Positions 26,366 to 33,720 of a DNA stretch of 56,469 bases are shown here, in pieces. The DNA is taken from contig NZ_FNDE01000020.1 in NCBI RefSeq assembly GCF_900099925.1, forward strand, positions 1-56,469, read 5' to 3'. The notes beneath the pieces are model-generated. The model had not been told where the DNA came from. It worked only from the letters and a program-made list of their open reading frames with translations, and did not search any database. The number at the start of each line of letters is the position of its first letter. The first letter of the stretch is position 1. A program made the position numbers and the translations under genes. The stretch comes from Aneurinibacillus thermoaerophilus. Lineage in GTDB: Bacteria > Bacillota > Bacilli > Aneurinibacillales > Aneurinibacillaceae.

Positions 26366-27082
26366 CTATACCCCTCTTTTATTAGGGTCCCAAATAATTT
26401 TGTGTAGTTGAAGACTAACCTTAACATTTACCAATTGATTTGATAACACGAGATTTACCAATTTATCAGGTGGCATAGTTTCCCATACAGGGCTAAATAG
26501 AACTGTTCCTTTTTTATACAACTTCTTTAAAATCCTTGTAGCCACCTCAAAATCATTAGAATCGCTAATTACAAATTTAACCTCGTCATTATCTTGCAAA
26601 TAATAAAAGTTTTCTAAAATCATCTTTTTCATTTCACCACTACTTGGTAGTTTGTAATCTAAGATGAAGCGTATCTTCTTCTTGAAATTTGGGTGACTTT
26701 CTCGAAATCTACAAACCTCACTAATGTTAATCGCGCCATTTGTCTCAATGTGAATATCCTCTATATAATCGATCTCCGCTAATGCTTTTAAAAGCATCAA
26801 CGATCTTTCCTCATGTATCAGAGGTTCTCCACCCGTTAAACAAATATGTTTATTCGGAAATCTTTTAACTTGCTCTACGATTTCTCCTATCGTAGCTGTA
26901 AATTCAGGTTTGTAAGGTGCATAACTATACTTTGTGTCACACCAGGTACATCTAAGATTACAATTAAATACTCTTACAAATGTCGTGGGGAATCCTGCTC
27001 TAGTTCCCTCCCCTTCAACTGTTTGAAAAATTTCAACCATGGGTATTTTCATATCGTATTGAATGCCGCTCGTTCCTAACAT
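26366..27082 (-). CDS. queE: 7-carboxy-7-deazaguanine synthase QueE (radical SAM)
   Basis: A 238-residue radical SAM enzyme with cluster motif CNLRCTWC, family motif IFQTVEGEGTRAGFPTTFVR and the SAM-binding LTGGEPL. It contracts the carboxytetrahydropterin ring to the 7-deazapurine CDG. It is the first gene of the operon. The start at 27082 has AAGGAT ten bases upstream. No preQ1 riboswitch aptamer could be recognised in the leader, so regulation differs from the usual queuosine operon. Confidence 0.92.
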   Translation of the reverse strand: MLGTSGIQYDMKIPMVEIFQTVEGEGTRAGFPTTFVRVFNCNLRCTWCDTKYSYAPYKPEFTATIGEIVEQVKRFPNKHICLTGGEPLIHEERSLMLLKALAEIDYIEDIHIETNGAINISEVCRFRESHPNFKKKIRFILDYKLPSSGEMKKMILENFYYLQDNDEVKFVISDSNDFEVATRILKKLYKKGTVLFSPVWETMPPDKLVNLVLSNQLVNVKVSLQLHKIIWDPNKRGV

Positions 27083-27963
27083 ATTTGATCAAATCCTTAA
27101 AATACTAGATATTAAGACTCTAAATATTGAATGACTTATGTTAATTAGTTCGAAACATACAATATGGAGAAATACAAATATGTAATATATCCTTACATTT
27201 TACTAAATATGGATTTTTGTGTGACAGTAGCCCTACCTGCTCATCATGAAGGAAGATCTGCAGAACTTTTATGAACTTGTACAGAAAACATTAAAAGCAA
27301 TAAATATTATTGTTATCAGCGCTCCTTTTAGATACGGGTACGACAAGAATCGATTAATTGTGTGCGACCGTAATGATGACTTTTTAATTCAGCTCTTCCG
27401 ACACTACTAACGTGCTGCATGAGTGGTAATAAGAAGCTATTTGTTTGAATGAAACAAAATGGTATGAGCCAACGTACGCTGAATATACGACTTTACCACC
27501 AATGAAGAAACTAAGAATTACTCAATGATCTTCTTCGTTTACACCTAGACCACGTTAGATCCCTCCAATAGAAAGGGTCTTGGGTCGTACTTTTTGTTAC
27601 AATTCTTCCTGATACAAAAACGAATAACATGCATAAATGAGTCAGCGCTTCCCCAATAAAAATAGCCGAAGAATACTCTACTACCACTAACACAAAAATC
27701 ATGACAACGACACAAAATACTAATTAATTTCCTTGTTTTTCGATCTACTACAAAATATACCAATATATAGATGGTTTGAAAATAATTTTATTTCGACACT
27801 TTTCTTGGGTAATTGTAGAAATAATCGGATTTTTGTAAAAAATGCAGAAACAATCCGCGTTCCACACCTTTTTCTTTAGCCCCCCTTCTCCTTCCTTAAA
27901 GGGGGGCTAATACTTTATTTTTCTTGAACAGGTGACGGTTAGAGTTTACGGGTGCTTGATCAT
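27083..27963. other. Long intergenic region upstream of the cluster
   Basis: AT-rich leader of queE (27083-27250). A small plus-strand frame, 27246-27410 (54 codons, MKEDLQNFYELVQKTLKA), and a further piece near 27455-27524 (KWYEPTYAEYTTLPP) look protein-like but have no clear ribosome site and no family I can name. Minus-strand frames near 27511-27763 are equally doubtful. The only certain structure is the terminator at 27876-27910. Confidence 0.4.
27876..27910. terminator. Strong bidirectional terminator
   Basis: TTAGCCCCCCTT pairs with AAGGGGGGCTAA around a short pyrimidine-rich loop. A/T-rich sequence on both sides provides U-runs in both directions. Confidence 0.85.
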
Positions 27964-28311
27964 CTATGTGCAGTTAGGCCATCTCCTTGAGGATGAATCT
28001 CTGCTCCCGTATGAGCTTATCAAAATCAACTCCCAGTCCCTGCAATATAGATAATAGTGCCTCCTCGGAAAGGTCACAGGGGTGATGTAATTTTCCACAG
28101 TTAGACATTCTCCCATGTCCTCTACAATCGCACCATCAACTGATAAAAAGTTACGAGTCTTTGTCCATTCTGAGCAGTTATGAAAGTCATACGTACCAGA
28201 TGTGCCCTGGATAATTATTGAACATACATCGTAACTCTCAGAAATGTACGCACTTTCCTCATCGGAAGCAAACAGAACCATTTCCGGATCGTAGATCACT
28301 GTCCAGTTCAT
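27964..28311 (-). CDS. Hypothetical protein
   Basis: A 115-residue acidic-rich frame (NWTVIYDPEMVLFASDEESA, SIIIQGTSGTYDFH). It has no recognised domain, signal peptide or membrane segment. Its ATG overlaps the stop of the next upstream frame by four bases (ATGA), and a strong terminator follows, so a real two-gene operon is plausible. Confidence 0.4.
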   Translation of the reverse strand: MNWTVIYDPEMVLFASDEESAYISESYDVCSIIIQGTSGTYDFHNCSEWTKTRNFLSVDGAIVEDMGECLTVENYITPVTFPRRHYYLYCRDWELILISSYGSRDSSSRRWPNCT

Positions 28312-28595
28312 ATAATGGGCGACAGCTTTGAATGTGAGATTCTTCTCACAAACTGAAACTCATCCCATGTTGCCTCTTGTTCATTATGAGTAACCCAATA
28401 AAATGGCAAACAGTTCGGAATCATTGGGCGAATGTCACACTTCACCATTATCAGGCTTACACTAAGGCTCAAACCGTATTCCCCCTCAAAGCAAAAGGCA
28501 ATAAATTCAATCCTTTTATTAGGTTCATTTTCTTGGTTGGTAATCTCACACTGGGCAAGCCCCGTGGATTCCTGTTTCATCGACCTCGCAACCAA
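28308..28595 (-). CDS. Hypothetical protein, first of a two-gene pair
   Basis: A 95-residue frame with segments RIEFIAFCFEGEYGLSLSVS and WVTHNEQEATWDEFQF. No family is recognised. The 4-base overlap with the following gene suggests coupling. The stop falls where the reading frame could also have been shifted, so the two frames may be parts of one ancestral gene. Confidence 0.35.
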   Translation of the reverse strand: MVARSMKQESTGLAQCEITNQENEPNKRIEFIAFCFEGEYGLSLSVSLIMVKCDIRPMIPNCLPFYWVTHNEQEATWDEFQFVRRISHSKLSPII

Positions 28596-28754
28596 CGATC
28601 TTCACAGGCGTTTCTTTTCCCTCTGTCCGAGGGTACTGTGTTTTATGCAAAATCCAGGATTTCTAATCCTCCACGTTCATTGTTAAGAGATGTGTTGTAG
28701 TCCCACTAATTGTCGGTTGCATGATTCACAGACATATGTTGATCAAGTCCAGAT

Positions 28755-29814
28755 TTGTGTGTAAATTCCCCTCGGTTAGAGAAATAAATTAGCCAATGCG
28801 AGTCACTTTAGACATCGCTTTTGTTGCCTGAGTTTCTCGCCATTCCAAATACTCTGCCATATCGAGATATTTTTTGCCGCTTGCCCATTTTTCGTCTATC
28901 TCCATAAGCAAAGCCCCGATCAGGCGAATAACAGATTCACGGTTAGGAAAAATGCGAATGACACTCCCGTCGGCGAATTTCTTCGTTGAGTCGCTCCATG
29001 CCATTTGTTGTCCGAAGTCGTTTGCGGTACTTTTCAGGGAGTAGAAGAACGGCTGTGGCATCATCAAAACCATTCTCTAAAACGGAAATCGCCTTTGAAG
29101 CTTTGGCCTCATACGTTTCCACCGTTTGTTGCAACAACAACCGTGCGGTCTCAAGATCAGGAGCATCCAAAATCGCACGAACACGGGGATACAACTCCTC
29201 TTGCAGCTGCTTGGGCGTGGCATCGAGGATATTTCGCATAAAATGAGTCTGACACCGTTGCCACGTCACCCCTTGAAAATGGGTTCGAATACACAGTTCG
29301 GAAACAGTTGACTTAGAGAACTCGGTTCCACACAGTTCCTCCGTGATTTGGGCAATTTTTCGAGTTGATACCCCATTCACCACCATCTCCATGAGGGCTA
29401 AAACCAAGGCTTGTTCACTTCGCTGATAGCGGGCAAACATTTCTGTCGAGAACTTTCCATTTCGAATCCGTGGCACCCGAAGGGTGATCGTTCCCACCCG
29501 CGTCGTCAGTTGATGAGGATATGTACCGTTTCGATAACCTTGGCGTTCATCTGTACGTTCGTACGGTTCCGCAGACAGTTGTTCCGTAGCCTGGGCTTGC
29601 AACACCTGATTCAATACCGATTCCAGCAGCTTGGCCACCCCCGAATCCTGCGAATTTCCGAGAAAAAGTTGCTGCAAAAGCTGCGAATCTACAGTAATCT
29701 GGTATTGAGCCATTTTCAAAATCCCCTCTCCTGGAATGTTTTCTGGTCAACTTCATTCTAACCGAGGGTATTTGAAATGGCTCTCTTAATTTTAAAGAGA
29801 CTGTTTTTACACAA
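28755..29814 (-). mobile_element. Decayed IS256-family element
   Basis: The ends TTGTGTGTAAATTCCC (from 28755) and, read inward from 29814, TTGTGTAAAAACAG form imperfect terminal repeats. The inner sequence is a transposase gene with a large internal deletion and a frameshift. No clear target duplication is visible. Non-autonomous. Confidence 0.65.
28789..29719 (-). pseudogene. IS256-family (mutator) transposase with internal deletion and frameshift
   Basis: The N-terminal part is typical (ERTDERQGYRNGTYPHQLTT, TITLRVPRIRNGKF, STRKIAQITEELCGTEFSKS). It jumps from STVSELC directly to THFQGVTWQRCQTHFMRNIL, omitting roughly a hundred residues that carry the first two catalytic Asp. The end of the gene is shifted near 28965, where LNEEIRRRE should continue as VIRIFPNRESVIRLIGALL. 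The catalytic Glu region is present, but the protein cannot be active. Confidence 0.85.
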
Positions 29815-30122
29815 TTATATGGACTCAACTCCAAAAATGGATATCCGCACTTTTAGTATACATAATATTTTTATGGTTTTATTTTAGTTCTCTCTCTTTT
29901 CTTTTGGCTCTGCTAGACTCATTATTGATATCCGGTTAGTAGCAAAAATGTGAATTTCTTTCGCTTTGCTATGTCCTATAATCTCGGTTATAGAAACAAA
30001 TTTTTCCACTTCATTTAACAGGTACAAACGGGGGATATTTTGGGCTTTTATTCTTCTCACTCTTCCTTTCAGACCACATATCTTAAATACAGGAAATAGA
30101 CTAATACCTTGGAGGGAAGAAT
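29815..30122. other. Upstream region of the repeat-protein gene
   Basis: Contains the ribosome site GGAGG at 30110-30114. On the minus strand a frame ending at 29884 (KAQNIPRLYLLNEVEKFVSI ... SLAEPKEKREN) looks protein-like but has no start of its own and runs out of the antisense of the repeat array. No gene is called. Confidence 0.35.
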
Positions 30123-30458
30123 ATGACTGAAGATAGACAGCAGCAGTGGCATCATGGACAGCAATGGCACCCTGGACAGCAATGGCACCCTGGACAGCAA
30201 TGGCATCATGGACAGCAGTGGCATCATGGACAGCAATGGCACCCTGGACAGCAGTGGCATCATGGACAGCAGTGGCACCCTGGACAGCAGTGGCATCATG
30301 GACAGCAATGGCACCCTGGACAGCAATGGCACCCTGGACAGCAATGGCATCATGGACAGCAGTGGCATCATGGACAGCAATGGCACCCTGGACAGCAGTG
30401 GCATCATGGACAGCAGTGGCATCATGGACAGCAATGGCATCGTGAGCAGCAAGAATAA
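30123..30458 (+). CDS. Low-complexity protein of 17 QWH(H/P)GQ hexapeptide repeats
   Basis: GGAGG lies nine bases before the ATG. The 111-residue product is MTEDRQQ followed by sixteen QWH(H/P)GQ units, one QWHREQ unit and QE. The fourth residue of the units runs H P P H H P H P H P P H H P H H. Trp and His fall at fixed six-residue intervals. There is no signal peptide or cysteine. The composition (Gln, His, Trp, Gly, Pro) suggests metal binding or a structural, coat-like protein; this is only an inference. The plus frame is chosen out of several open frames because it alone has a ribosome site and start. Confidence 0.65.
   Translation: MTEDRQQQWHHGQQWHPGQQWHPGQQWHHGQQWHHGQQWHPGQQWHHGQQWHPGQQWHHGQQWHPGQQWHPGQQWHHGQQWHHGQQWHPGQQWHHGQQWHHGQQWHREQQE
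30144..30449 (+). repeat. 18-bp tandem repeat array, 17 units
   Basis: The units follow CAG CAR TGG CAY CNT GGA. Two main variants alternate: TGGCATCAT and TGGCACCCT. The variation is linked, as CAC is always followed by CCT and CAT by CAT, showing spread by unequal crossing-over or slippage. As 18 is divisible by three, several frames stay open, producing antisense and shifted pseudo-frames. Confidence 0.9.
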
Positions 30459-30622
30459 ATATCCTGAGTAGAAAGGTCATCAGTATTTGCCTTGGTAGTA
30501 GCATTACTATGAACCATACGGAGAACACTATCGCTTTTGTTCTTAATTTTAGAATAAAGGAATTTCGATAGCATTCATGATAGTACACTCATCGACAACG
30601 AAGTTAGACTTTGTCTACAAAC

Positions 30623-30650
30623 TGAAAATCCCCGAATTCGGGGATTTTCA
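30623..30650. terminator. Symmetric terminator
   Basis: TGAAAATCCCCGAA pairs with TTCGGGGATTTTCA, a perfect 14-bp palindrome. It serves the repeat-protein gene from one side and once served the aminotransferase remnant from the other. Confidence 0.8.
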
Positions 30651-30652
30651 CT

Positions 30653-30826
30653 TTATTGACAAAACGTTGCTTTTTCTTGAGCTATCATACCGAGACTTTT
30701 CTCAATCGCGTTAAGAACGATATCAATTTGCTCGTACAAAATAACTGCAGGTGGCTCGATCCGGATAATGGTCGCATTGTTACCCATACTTTCTGGCACT
30801 TGCTCATTTTGCGCTGAAATACCTTT
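30653..30826 (-). pseudogene. C-terminal remnant of a class III aminotransferase (putrescine-type)
   Basis: The minus-strand frame ending at 30653 reads [20 protein letters not shown] then [16 protein letters not shown]. This is the characteristic end of PatA-like putrescine or ornithine-type aminotransferases (RIEPPxxIxYEQID). The rest of the gene is missing; the fragment is joined directly to a permease fragment. Confidence 0.6.
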
Positions 30827-31014
30827 CTACCAGCGAACAAGGCAATTTCCGACACAGTCGCATCGGGATTTTTAAAGAAAGACACATCAGGAAAGACAGG
30901 TTGTGTGAAGTAAGAGCCGAAAATAACTCCATCTACTAGAGCAATGAGAAAAATCGCTTTGGGAATGGTTTTGGTTGGCTCGGGTGTTTCCTCAGAATAT
31001 GTGGTAACAGCCAA
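30827..31014 (-). pseudogene. Internal fragment of an amino-acid permease (APC family)
   Basis: The reading frame begins [20 protein letters not shown] and continues to [14 protein letters not shown], which corresponds to the loop and helix 6-7 region of APC-type permeases. Both ends are lost. Together with the adjacent aminotransferase tail it shows a deletion that fused an old amino-acid utilisation locus. Confidence 0.6.
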
Positions 31015-31040
31015 CTTATAAAATTTTATACATTGTAAAC

Positions 31041-31077
31041 TTTTTTATACATACAAAAACGCATTATGTATAAAAAA
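31041..31077 (+). promoter_or_regulatory. Putative upstream activator palindrome for the hydroxyproline regulator
   Basis: TTTTTTATACAT (31041-31052) and ATGTATAAAAAA (31066-31077) are separated by 13 bases. The same TACAT-N13-ATGTA layout occurs before the FAD oxidoreductase gene at 37365-37393. It is centred about 70 bases upstream of the expected transcript start of the sigma-54 promoter, where an enhancer-binding protein should sit. Confidence 0.55.
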
Positions 31078-31100
31078 ATTTACATAATTATCAAAAAACA

Positions 31101-31116
31101 TTGGTATGGATTTTGC
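31101..31116 (+). promoter_or_regulatory. Sigma-54 (-24/-12) promoter of the DapA-like gene
   Basis: TTGGTATGGATTTTGC: GG at 31103-31104 and GC at 31115-31116 are separated by exactly ten bases, matching TGGCACG-N4-TTGC well. Confidence 0.75.
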
Positions 31117-31163
31117 GATAACAAGATAATGAATAAAAAATTAAATGGAAAGGGGAATTTCAA

Positions 31164-32045
31164 ATGGCAAGATTTGAAGGAGTTTATGTTGCTCTTGTCA
31201 CTCCATTTACTACTGATTTTGAAGTCGATTATAAAAGATTGTATGAGCTATGTGATTGGCTCATACAAGAAGGCGTACAAGGACTGGTTCCTACAGGATC
31301 ACTCGGTGAATATGCTACGTTTACTCCTGAAGAAAGAGCAAAAGTAGTACAAACTGTCATTGAAGCTTCTCGGGGACGTGTACCGGTTGTTGTTGGTTCC
31401 GCTGCTCCATCTACGCAACAAGTCATAAAATGGGTTGAATATGCAAAAGACTCTGGAGCTGAAGGTGTTATGGTGCTTCCACCTATTAACTATAAACCTT
31501 TACGAAACGAGATTATCGCCCATTATGAAGCTATTAATAAAGTCGGTATGCCTATTGTTGCTTATAACAATCCTAGAGATTACCCAACAGATTTAACCCC
31601 TGATTTGCTCGAAGAGATTGCCAAATTTGAAAATGTGGTTGCTGTAAAAGAGTTTTCAGGTGATATCCGTCGCATGCATGATATTCTAGATAGAACAGAT
31701 TTGGAAGTCATGGTAGGCGTCGATGATTTATCGTTAGAAGGTCCAATGATAGGAGCAACAGGGTGGATTGCCGGTGTTCCTAACGCATTACCTAAAGAGG
31801 GAGTTCAATTATTCAATTTAGCCAAAAATGGAAAAATAGACGAAGCATTGAAACTTTATCGTCGTCTTCTTCCTCTATTTCATTATGACGCTAGTCCCCA
31901 ATTGGTTCAATACATTAAGTATATGATGGAGTTAGCTGAACAACCCGTTGGTCCTGCACGCCCACCTAGACTTCCTTTACATCAAGAAGAATATGAAAAT
32001 GTAAGGAGAGACTTTGAGAGAGCAGTAGAAAAAATTAAACATTAA
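31164..32045 (+). CDS. DapA-family lyase, probable 1-pyrroline-4-hydroxy-2-carboxylate deaminase
   Basis: A 293-residue class I aldolase-fold protein. Schiff-base Lys is about K162 in VAVKEFSGD, the conserved Tyr is Y134 in AYNNP, and the front motif is VPTGSLGEYATF. DapA itself is excluded by neighbourhood: epimerase, D-hydroxyproline dehydrogenase and semialdehyde dehydrogenase genes surround it. In such clusters this family removes ammonia and water from 1-pyrroline-4-hydroxy-2-carboxylate to give 2-oxoglutarate semialdehyde. AAAGGGG precedes the ATG. Under a sigma-54 promoter. Confidence 0.8.
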   Translation: MARFEGVYVALVTPFTTDFEVDYKRLYELCDWLIQEGVQGLVPTGSLGEYATFTPEERAKVVQTVIEASRGRVPVVVGSAAPSTQQVIKWVEYAKDSGAEGVMVLPPINYKPLRNEIIAHYEAINKVGMPIVAYNNPRDYPTDLTPDLLEEIAKFENVVAVKEFSGDIRRMHDILDRTDLEVMVGVDDLSLEGPMIGATGWIAGVPNALPKEGVQLFNLAKNGKIDEALKLYRRLLPLFHYDASPQLVQYIKYMMELAEQPVGPARPPRLPLHQEEYENVRRDFERAVEKIKH

Positions 32046-32049
32046 TTGT

Positions 32050-32092
32050 AAGAGAAAGGGTAAGGAGTCTTCCTTATCCTTTCCGATTTCTA
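32050..32092 (+). other. Stem-loop between two hydroxyproline genes
   Basis: GAAAGGGTAAGGA pairs with TCCTTATCCTTTC. No strong T-run follows, so it may be a partial terminator or an RNA-stability element between the lyase and the dehydrogenase genes. Confidence 0.5.
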
Positions 32093-32156
32093 AAAAATTA
32101 AAATTGTCGTAAATAACAATAGGAATGCATACAAACATTGAGCGGGAGGTACGGTT

Positions 32157-33611
32157 ATGAAAACAAAATCATTAATTGAATCCAAAAACTTTATAGGTGG
32201 AGAATGGGTATCTATTGACGGAAAGGAAACGATCGTATATAGCCCTTCGAACCTCCAAGAAGAAGTTGGCATCCTTTGCTATTCTTCCGCCAAACATTTA
32301 CTTGAAGCGGAAAAGTCAGCAAAAGAAGGATTCAAAATATGGTCTAAGATGACAGGAATTGAGCGAGGGAATTATCTATACAAGATGGCAGAGGCATTAG
32401 AAAATAGCCTTGAAGAACTAGCAGTACTCGCAAGTAGGGAAATGGGAAAACCAATTGGTGAAATGCGAGGTGAGGTCGTACGTGGCATTCACTTGTTGCG
32501 TTATTATGCCGCAGAAGGTACACGCTCAAATGGCGATATAATCCCTTCAAGCGATAAACATGTTATACAATTTTCAAAACGTGTTCCGTTAGGAGTAGTG
32601 GGAATTATTACACCATGGAACTTTCCAGTAGCTATTCCTATTTGGAAAATTGCCCCTGCACTTATTTGTGGAAATTCAGTGATATGGAAACCAGCGGAGA
32701 ATGCTACACTATCTGCTATTAAGTTAACAGAGATATTCCAGCAGGCAAACCTTCCAAGCGGAGTTTTAAATCTTATCGTTGGAAAAGGAAAAGAAGTGGG
32801 AAACACCCTTCTCGAAACTACAGATATTCACGCTGTTAGTTTTACCGGTTCATCCACGATTGGAAAGCAAGTCGCTTCCATTTGTGCTAAACGAAACATT
32901 AAATATCAGACAGAAATGGGCGGTAAAAATGCTGCTGTTATCCTTCATGATGCCAATATCGAAAAAACGATTCCTATGATATTAAGTGGTGCCTTCCGTT
33001 CAGCCGGACAAAAATGTACAGCAACCAGCCGTATCATTGTTGAGGAAAGTGTTTATCCGATCTTTATGAAATCATTCAATGAAGCAGTATCTTTATTAAA
33101 AGCTAAAGATCCGTTGCTTCCAGATTCATATCTCGGCCCTGTTGCATCTAAACATCAATATGAAACGGTCTCTTCTTACGTAAAAATGGCTGAGGAGGAA
33201 GCAGAAATTATCGCACAAGGATCGATCGAAAGTGATAATGAAGGTTATTTTATTCAACCATTGGTAGTGGCAGGAGTAGATACACAACATAAGTTAGTAC
33301 AAGAAGAAATATTCGGTCCCGTAACAACGGTGCTAGTAGCTAAAAACTACGATGAAGCGATTCAGTTGTGCAACGAAACTGTGTATGGATTAAGCGCTTC
33401 TATTTTTACCACTGATTTATCAAAAGCTCATCGTTTCCTAGAAGAAGCGGAAGCTGGAATGGTAAGAGTAAACCAAGAAACAGCTGGTGTGGAATATCAA
33501 GCACCATTCGGCGGAATGAAACAATCCAGTTCTCATTCAAGAGAGCAAGGTCAATCAGCGCTTGATTTTTACTCCCAAATCAAAACTTGCGCCATTAAAT
33601 ATCATTTTTAA
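32157..33611 (+). CDS. Aldehyde dehydrogenase, probable 2-oxoglutarate semialdehyde dehydrogenase
   Basis: 484 residues, with active residues N155 (TPWNFP), E253 (EMGGKN) and C287 (SAGQKCTATSR), so it is a complete NAD(P)-dependent aldehyde dehydrogenase. In hydroxyproline breakdown it oxidises 2-oxoglutarate semialdehyde to 2-oxoglutarate, which enters the TCA cycle. GGGAGG lies in front of the ATG. It follows the DapA-like gene after 111 bases and is probably co-transcribed. Confidence 0.85.
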   Translation: MKTKSLIESKNFIGGEWVSIDGKETIVYSPSNLQEEVGILCYSSAKHLLEAEKSAKEGFKIWSKMTGIERGNYLYKMAEALENSLEELAVLASREMGKPIGEMRGEVVRGIHLLRYYAAEGTRSNGDIIPSSDKHVIQFSKRVPLGVVGIITPWNFPVAIPIWKIAPALICGNSVIWKPAENATLSAIKLTEIFQQANLPSGVLNLIVGKGKEVGNTLLETTDIHAVSFTGSSTIGKQVASICAKRNIKYQTEMGGKNAAVILHDANIEKTIPMILSGAFRSAGQKCTATSRIIVEESVYPIFMKSFNEAVSLLKAKDPLLPDSYLGPVASKHQYETVSSYVKMAEEEAEIIAQGSIESDNEGYFIQPLVVAGVDTQHKLVQEEIFGPVTTVLVAKNYDEAIQLCNETVYGLSASIFTTDLSKAHRFLEEAEAGMVRVNQETAGVEYQAPFGGMKQSSSHSREQGQSALDFYSQIKTCAIKYHF

Positions 33612-33621
33612 ACGTATATAT

Positions 33622-33717
33622 AAATCACCCAGTGACATTACATCATTGGGTGATTTTTAATTACGATAAAATAATGGATGACTCACAAAACTTATCATGT
33701 GATGTCATCCATTTTTT
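33622..33717. terminator. Two hairpins between convergent operons
   Basis: First: AAATCACCCA/TGGGTGATTTTT (33624-33657), ending in T-run for the plus strand. Second: AATGGATGAC/GTCATCCATTTTTT (33672-33717), with A/T runs on both sides; this one also serves the minus-strand oxidoreductase operon. Confidence 0.8.
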
Positions 33718-33720
33718 CAA

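Larger units (their letters stand above)
14063..27082 (-). other. Putative biosynthetic gene cluster: preQ1 pathway, three ATP-grasp ligases and tailoring enzymes
   Basis: Thirteen genes run on the minus strand. The first ten, 27082 to 18635, are packed like an operon with gaps of 1-71 bases or short overlaps. The last three (MFS, methyltransferase, SHMT-like) follow gaps of about 400, 260 and 305 bases. The base composition is AT-rich compared with flanking blocks, and broken mobile DNA lies on both sides, which suggests transfer. Established: FolE, QueD, QueE, QueC and QueF together turn GTP into preQ1, and ATP-grasp ligases form amide bonds. Inferred: the product is a methylated amino-acid or peptide conjugate carrying a 7-deazaguanine unit, exported by the MFS protein. 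Confidence 0.65.

Noticed and set aside
27083..27250. preQ1 riboswitch upstream of queE
   Set aside because: I looked for the preQ1-I pattern (C-rich loop, A-rich tail pairing back) on the minus strand and did not find it; a covariance search would be decisive.
28596..28788. Possible gene upstream of the hypothetical pair
   Set aside because: All frames have stops and no family match; it is probably the promoter region next to the IS256 remnant.
30144..30449. CRISPR-like array
   Set aside because: The units are directly adjacent 18-mers without spacers and are coding.
29884..30588. 234-codon minus-strand frame across the repeat array (AVHDATAVQG repeats)
   Set aside because: It is the antisense of the 18-bp repeat, which leaves every frame open. 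It has no ribosome site, and the plus-strand frame has a good one.
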